A DNA stretch of 64,000 nucleotides from RGIG4708 sp045538875 (GTDB lineage: Bacteria; Bacillota; Clostridia; UMGS1810), in contig JAZQEG010000013.1 of NCBI GenBank assembly GCA_045538875.1, positions 33,351 through 97,350 of the forward strand, written 5' to 3'. Below the pieces are notes generated by a model. That model ran no database searches. It was not told the origin of the DNA and saw only the letters and a program-made list of their open reading frames with translations. This document shows, in pieces, positions 61,401 through 64,000 of this stretch. The position numbers and the translations under genes were made by a program. Position 1 is the first letter of the stretch. Each line of letters opens with the position of its first letter.

Positions 61401-62717
61401 TGGGTTTACAAGCTCGTTAAATGTATCGGTAATTACACCGTTTTTGATTTTTACTGCACCAATTTCGGTAATTGCTTCGGTATTTGGCGAAAGCCCTGTT
61501 GTTTCGATATCAAAAACAACAAATTCGCCATCTAGCGGCATTTGTTTGCTGCCCGAATATATTTCGCATCTGTCGTCTACAAGGTAACATTCCACACCAT
61601 AGAGAATTTTAATTTTATCACCTGCTGCGTGATATGCCTCGGGGAACGCCTGTACATTGCCGTGGTCGGTAATGGCAACCGCCTTGTGCCCCCAGTCAAT
61701 TGCATTTTGTACAAGTACCTTTGCATCTGTCATGGCATCCATCTGCGACATTTTGGTGTGCATATGCAGCTCTACACGCTTATTTATGGCATTGTCCATT
61801 CTGCCTTTTGGCTTTTTGCCCTTTGAAATATCATTAACCATAATGATATTTTCTTTGTCAAAGGTATCGTACTGAAACCTGCCCTTTACTTTTACATAGC
61901 TTTTACCTGCTTTAAGGTCACCTTTTATCTCTTTAAATTTATTATTTGGTATAAATGCTTTGCATGTAAAAGCATCACTTCCGTCATCAAGATAAAACTT
62001 AACCATTGTTTTTTCATTTTTTACTTCACGACTATCAAAATAAATTATCAAACCCGATATAACCACAAATTTTGCATCGGGAGATATTTCGCTAATAGCT
62101 ACAGCATCTTCTTTAATCTCTTTGCCGTATATAATGTCTGTTTGTTCGGGTTGTGTAACCTTTTCCCCTTTGGGTGAAGCAACCTCTATTACAGGCAGAT
62201 TTTCGAGAGTTTCGGCAATAGCCTTGTCAAGCTCTCCCTCATTGCTGTCATCATTAAAAACAACATCGATTGCCTGGCCTGTCTGAGATGCTACAATTCG
62301 TTTAATAGTATCGCCGCAGTGCGAATCAAGCATATCAATACCATATCGGCAGCTTATATACAGAGTGTTTCCAACAAGATGCGCACTGCTGTCCATAAAC
62401 AAATGACGAACTCCGTTTATAACCTCATTTACATAAAAAACAAGGTTGTTGTAGTATTCACTAACTCCCAGCTGCTCAACAGTGGTATTAATATATTTTA
62501 CCTTAAGCAAAAATTGATTAAGAGAATATCTTTGTTTAATATAGCTTTTAAATTGTTCAATAACATCATACGCAATAAGCTTTTGTGCCGAAACGGTAAT
62601 TGTCATTGTACGCTCTGTGGAATTAGCATTGGTGCTGTACACAAATACATCTTTAAGCTCATCGGGTATATCCGCATTTGTAAATATATTTTCAAGCTTT
62701 AATGTGGTTGGTGACAT
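58467..62717 (-). CDS. polC: DNA polymerase III alpha subunit, PolC type
   Basis: 1416 residues, the Gram-positive replicative polymerase. N-terminal domains (1-200), OB-fold near 215-300, PHP domain begins 'RVELHMHTKMSQMDA' (about 318), a DnaQ-like 3'-5' exonuclease is inserted at 'FVVFDIETTGLSPNTEAI' (about 403) to 570, then PHP remainder, a zinc-ribbon ('CPKCKYSDF' ... 'CPNCGAKL'), the polymerase core with 'DKEPDIDLNFSGDYQPRAHKY' and helix-hairpin-helix region near the C-terminus ('NAIAGLGTNAAKSIVEA'). Ends 'QITFF', a beta-clamp-like motif. Starts 5 nt after ispG. Confidence 0.98.
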   Translation of the reverse strand: MSPTTLKLENIFTNADIPDELKDVFVYSTNANSTERTMTITVSAQKLIAYDVIEQFKSYIKQRYSLNQFLLKVKYINTTVEQLGVSEYYNNLVFYVNEVINGVRHLFMDSSAHLVGNTLYISCRYGIDMLDSHCGDTIKRIVASQTGQAIDVVFNDDSNEGELDKAIAETLENLPVIEVASPKGEKVTQPEQTDIIYGKEIKEDAVAISEISPDAKFVVISGLIIYFDSREVKNEKTMVKFYLDDGSDAFTCKAFIPNNKFKEIKGDLKAGKSYVKVKGRFQYDTFDKENIIMVNDISKGKKPKGRMDNAINKRVELHMHTKMSQMDAMTDAKVLVQNAIDWGHKAVAITDHGNVQAFPEAYHAAGDKIKILYGVECYLVDDRCEIYSGSKQMPLDGEFVVFDIETTGLSPNTEAITEIGAVKIKNGVITDTFNELVNPLKPIPQKIVELTGISDSMVANCPDIKSILPKFFEFAGDGVLVAHNASFDTSFIKKAAKDMGLEYNYSCIDTLELSRAVVKGVKNYKLDTLTKHFNVKLENHHRACDDAIATAHVFLKLISRLEESDIKNAEDINKALAGKVDIKALKTYHCILLVKSQEGMRNLYNIISKSSLDYFYKRPRVPKSLVKQYRDGLVVGSACEAGELYRALLDDPYNYDVAQMDKIIEFYDYLEIQPLGNNNFLLRDNVVADVEDLKNINKTIIQLGKRNNKLTVATCDVHFLNPEDEVFRRILQAGQGYDDADMQPPLYFRTTDEMLKEFEYLGNELAYEVVVENTNAIADMIDYVKPIPDDKAPPEIPGSDEQLREMTYAKAKSIYGEQIPPIVKDRIDVELNSIISNGYSVLYIIAQKLVKKSNDDGYLVGSRGSVGSSLVAFMSGITEVNSLPPHYVCPKCKYSDFVTDGSVGCGYDMPDKMCPNCGAKLNKDGHDIPFQTFLGFYGDKEPDIDLNFSGDYQPRAHKYIEELFGTGYVFRAGTIGTVAEKTAYGYVMKYFEEKGVNITQAQAQRLLVGCTGVKRTTGQHPGGIIVVPKSRDVHEFSPVQHPADDPDSDIITLHFDYHSIDTNLLKLDILGHDDPTVIRMLEDLTGVSAKDIPTDDKKTMSLFTSTDALGVSPEDINSPVGTYAVPEFGTKFVRQMLVDTQPTTFSELVRISGLSHGTDVWLNNAQTLIKEGKTTLSEAICTRDDIMVYLIYKGVEKGLAFKIMESVRKGKGLTPEYEKAMRENNVPEWYIGSCKKIKYMFPKAHAVAYVTMAFRIAWFKVNYPMEFYCAYFTVRADEFDAELMALGRDRAIESMKMLENKEREKLATDKDKNSMTILEVAIEMYSRGISFLPIDLKKSDAYKFVPTPEGIRPPLNAIAGLGTNAAKSIVEAREQAPFATVEDFTKRAKVTKTIVEIMRSRGMFEGMLESDQITFF

Positions 62718-62722
62718 TAATT

Positions 62723-63760
62723 TTACATCCTTTCAATTTCTTCAACCAGTACATCAAAAAGTTTATCTTCTGCAACCTTTTTGTAAGGCTCTCCTTTTTT
62801 AAACACAAGGCCCTCTCCGTTGCCGCCTGCAACACCAATATCGGCCTCCCTGGCTTCGCCGGGGCCGTTAACCACGCATCCCATAACCGCAACGGTAATA
62901 TTTTTATTTATGCCCTGCAAATACTCCTCAACTTTTTTAGCCAAAGGTATAAGCGAAATATTTGTGCGTGCACAGGTAGGGCACGAAATAAACTTTGGCC
63001 CGTCTGATTTAAGGCCCAAATCTTTTAAAATTTCTTTTGCAACTACAATCTCTTTAACAGGGTCATCGGTAAGTGACACGCGGATTGTATCGCCAATTCC
63101 GTCTGCAAGGAGAGCACCTATACCAATAGCAGATTTAATTGTGCCTCCAATAAATGTGCCTGCCTCGGTAACACCAAGGTGGAGCGGGTAATCAAACACC
63201 TCGCTCATTTTGCGGTAGGCATTAATAGTAAGCATTACATCCGACGCCTTAAGCGATACCACAATGTCGTCAAAGCCATATTTGTTTAAAATATCTATAT
63301 GCTTTTTGGCACTTTCAACCATTGCTTCGGGGCAGGGCTTGCCATATTTTTGCAAAAGCTCCTTTTCTACCGAACCGCTGTTTACCCCTATGCGAATTGG
63401 CACACCATTTTTGCTTGCAGCATCCACAACAGCTTTTATGCCCTCTTCACTGCCAATGTTGCCGGGGTTTATGCGCACTTTGTCTACGCCGTTTTCAATT
63501 GCGGCAATGGCAAGCCTATAGTCAAAATGAATATCTGCAACAAGCGGTATATGTATCTTGCTTTTAATTTTATCAATTGCCTCGGCAGATTCCATATCGG
63601 GCACAGCCACCCTAACTATATCACAACCTGCATTTTCAAGGGTAATTATTTGCTCAATTGTGGCACTATAATCCTTTGTGCGTGTGTTGCACATCGACTG
63701 AATAAGCACAGGGTTGCCTCCGCCAAGTATCTTGTTTCCTATTTTTACCGCTTTAGACAT
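62723..63760 (-). CDS. ispG: 4-hydroxy-3-methylbut-2-enyl diphosphate synthase (flavodoxin/ferredoxin)
   Basis: 345 residues from ATG 63760 ('MSKAVKIGNK'); an ATG four codons earlier (63772) sits 5 nt after AAAGGG and is an equal candidate. Penultimate step of the MEP isoprenoid pathway, with a [4Fe-4S] cluster. Motifs 'GNPVLIQSMCNTRTKD', 'VRVAVPDMESAEAI', 'INPGNIGSEEGIKAVV', 'GVTEAGTF', and cluster cysteines in 'SCPTCART' and 'VMGCVVNGPGEA'. Cotranscribed with polC. Confidence 0.96.
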   Translation of the reverse strand: MSKAVKIGNKILGGGNPVLIQSMCNTRTKDYSATIEQIITLENAGCDIVRVAVPDMESAEAIDKIKSKIHIPLVADIHFDYRLAIAAIENGVDKVRINPGNIGSEEGIKAVVDAASKNGVPIRIGVNSGSVEKELLQKYGKPCPEAMVESAKKHIDILNKYGFDDIVVSLKASDVMLTINAYRKMSEVFDYPLHLGVTEAGTFIGGTIKSAIGIGALLADGIGDTIRVSLTDDPVKEIVVAKEILKDLGLKSDGPKFISCPTCARTNISLIPLAKKVEEYLQGINKNITVAVMGCVVNGPGEAREADIGVAGGNGEGLVFKKGEPYKKVAEDKLFDVLVEEIERM

Positions 63761-63887
63761 ATGTATAATCATTCCTTCCCTTTGGGCACAATACAATATA
63801 TAATAATTATACCATTTATTAATTGGTTTTGTAAAGTTAATATTTTAATATAACCACATACAAAATTTTGCGCAATTTCTTATACAA

Positions 63888-63920
63888 CAAAAAAAGAACT
63901 GTTGAAAATTCAACAGTTCT
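63888..63920 (-). terminator. terminator of the rRNA operon
   Basis: 10 bp stem AGAACTGTTG / CAACAGTTCT, 6 nt loop, followed on the minus strand by seven T; directly after the 5S rRNA. Confidence 0.9.
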
Positions 63921-63928
63921 TTTTGTTT

Positions 63929-64000
63929 ACCCCAGCGACTTCCTACTTTCCCAGGCAGCTGCCCGCCAAGTATCATCGGCACTACGGAGCTTAACTTCTG
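63929..64000 (-). rRNA. rrf: 5S ribosomal RNA, 3' part
   Basis: The minus strand reads AGAAGTTAAGCTCC, GCCGATGATACTTGG, GGGAAAGTAGG and GTCGCTGGGG in order, the conserved 3' two-thirds of bacterial 5S rRNA. The 5' end and the rest of the rRNA operon lie beyond the window. Confidence 0.92.

Overview
The window is a 64 kb chromosomal segment of a low-GC Gram-positive bacterium, most likely an anaerobic gut member of the Clostridia. Evidence: PolC-type DNA polymerase III, IreB, two amidase stalk domains, HPr, TrmK/Nif3 pair, strong AGGAGG ribosome sites, promoters of the form TTGACT/TTGATT-17 bp-TATAAT, glycyl-radical metabolism, and a sodium-pumping decarboxylase. I cannot name the species. All functional calls come from reading motifs, gene order and lengths; no database search was run.

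Layout. 1-9.2 kb: the end of an HPr-like gene, an unknown lipoprotein, a cell-wall amidase, ruvCAB (minus), then argG, argH and a small ribbon-helix-helix protein (plus), with ArgR-like boxes before argG, and the RNase P RNA gene. 9.3-15 kb: an amino-sugar cluster (minus) whose first gene fuses an XRE-type DNA-binding domain to a phosphoglucosamine mutase, followed by a hexapeptide-repeat transferase, nagB, nagA and an atypical ROK protein. 15.2-16.7 kb: Nif3-like protein and trmK.

17-32 kb: a complete glycyl-radical-enzyme microcompartment locus (minus) for rhamnose/fucose-type sugars. A class II sugar-phosphate aldolase makes lactaldehyde; an alcohol dehydrogenase and a B12-independent diol dehydratase with its radical-SAM activase handle lactaldehyde/propanediol; a CoA-acylating aldehyde dehydrogenase and PduL finish to propionyl-phosphate. 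The shell is two BMC-H, one PduU/EutS-like BMC-H, two BMC-T and one vertex protein; a PduS-like flavo-iron-sulfur protein and a PduT-like trimer suggest electron transfer across the shell. Five enzymes carry short amphipathic tails that look like encapsulation peptides. Two strong promoters (before the dehydratase and before the aldolase) and a DeoR-type regulator are visible; rhamnulokinase closes the operon.

32.3-36.3 kb: TrkA/TrkH potassium uptake, KduI, and tRNA-Thr. 36.4-41.8 kb: a surface-polysaccharide operon (two DUF4330-like anchors, glycosyltransferase, O-antigen-ligase-like protein, MurJ-like flippase). 41.9-50 kb: ireB, pgi, and a housekeeping operon (HAD phosphatase, DUF512 radical-SAM-like protein, der, plsY, gpsA), then rpmF and yceD. 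50-56.3 kb: ackA, pta and an oxaloacetate/methylmalonyl-CoA decarboxylase sodium pump with an unusual extracytoplasmic domain on its beta subunit. 56.3-64 kb: a pseudouridine synthase, trmB, polC, ispG and the 3' part of a 5S rRNA gene.

The items I find most worth attention are the XRE-GlmM fusion, the BMC-H gene with a lysine/alanine-rich extension and an internal ribosome site giving two products, the set of encapsulation tails, a roughly 500 bp fold-back element at 57.1-57.7 kb, and several other intergenic repeats.
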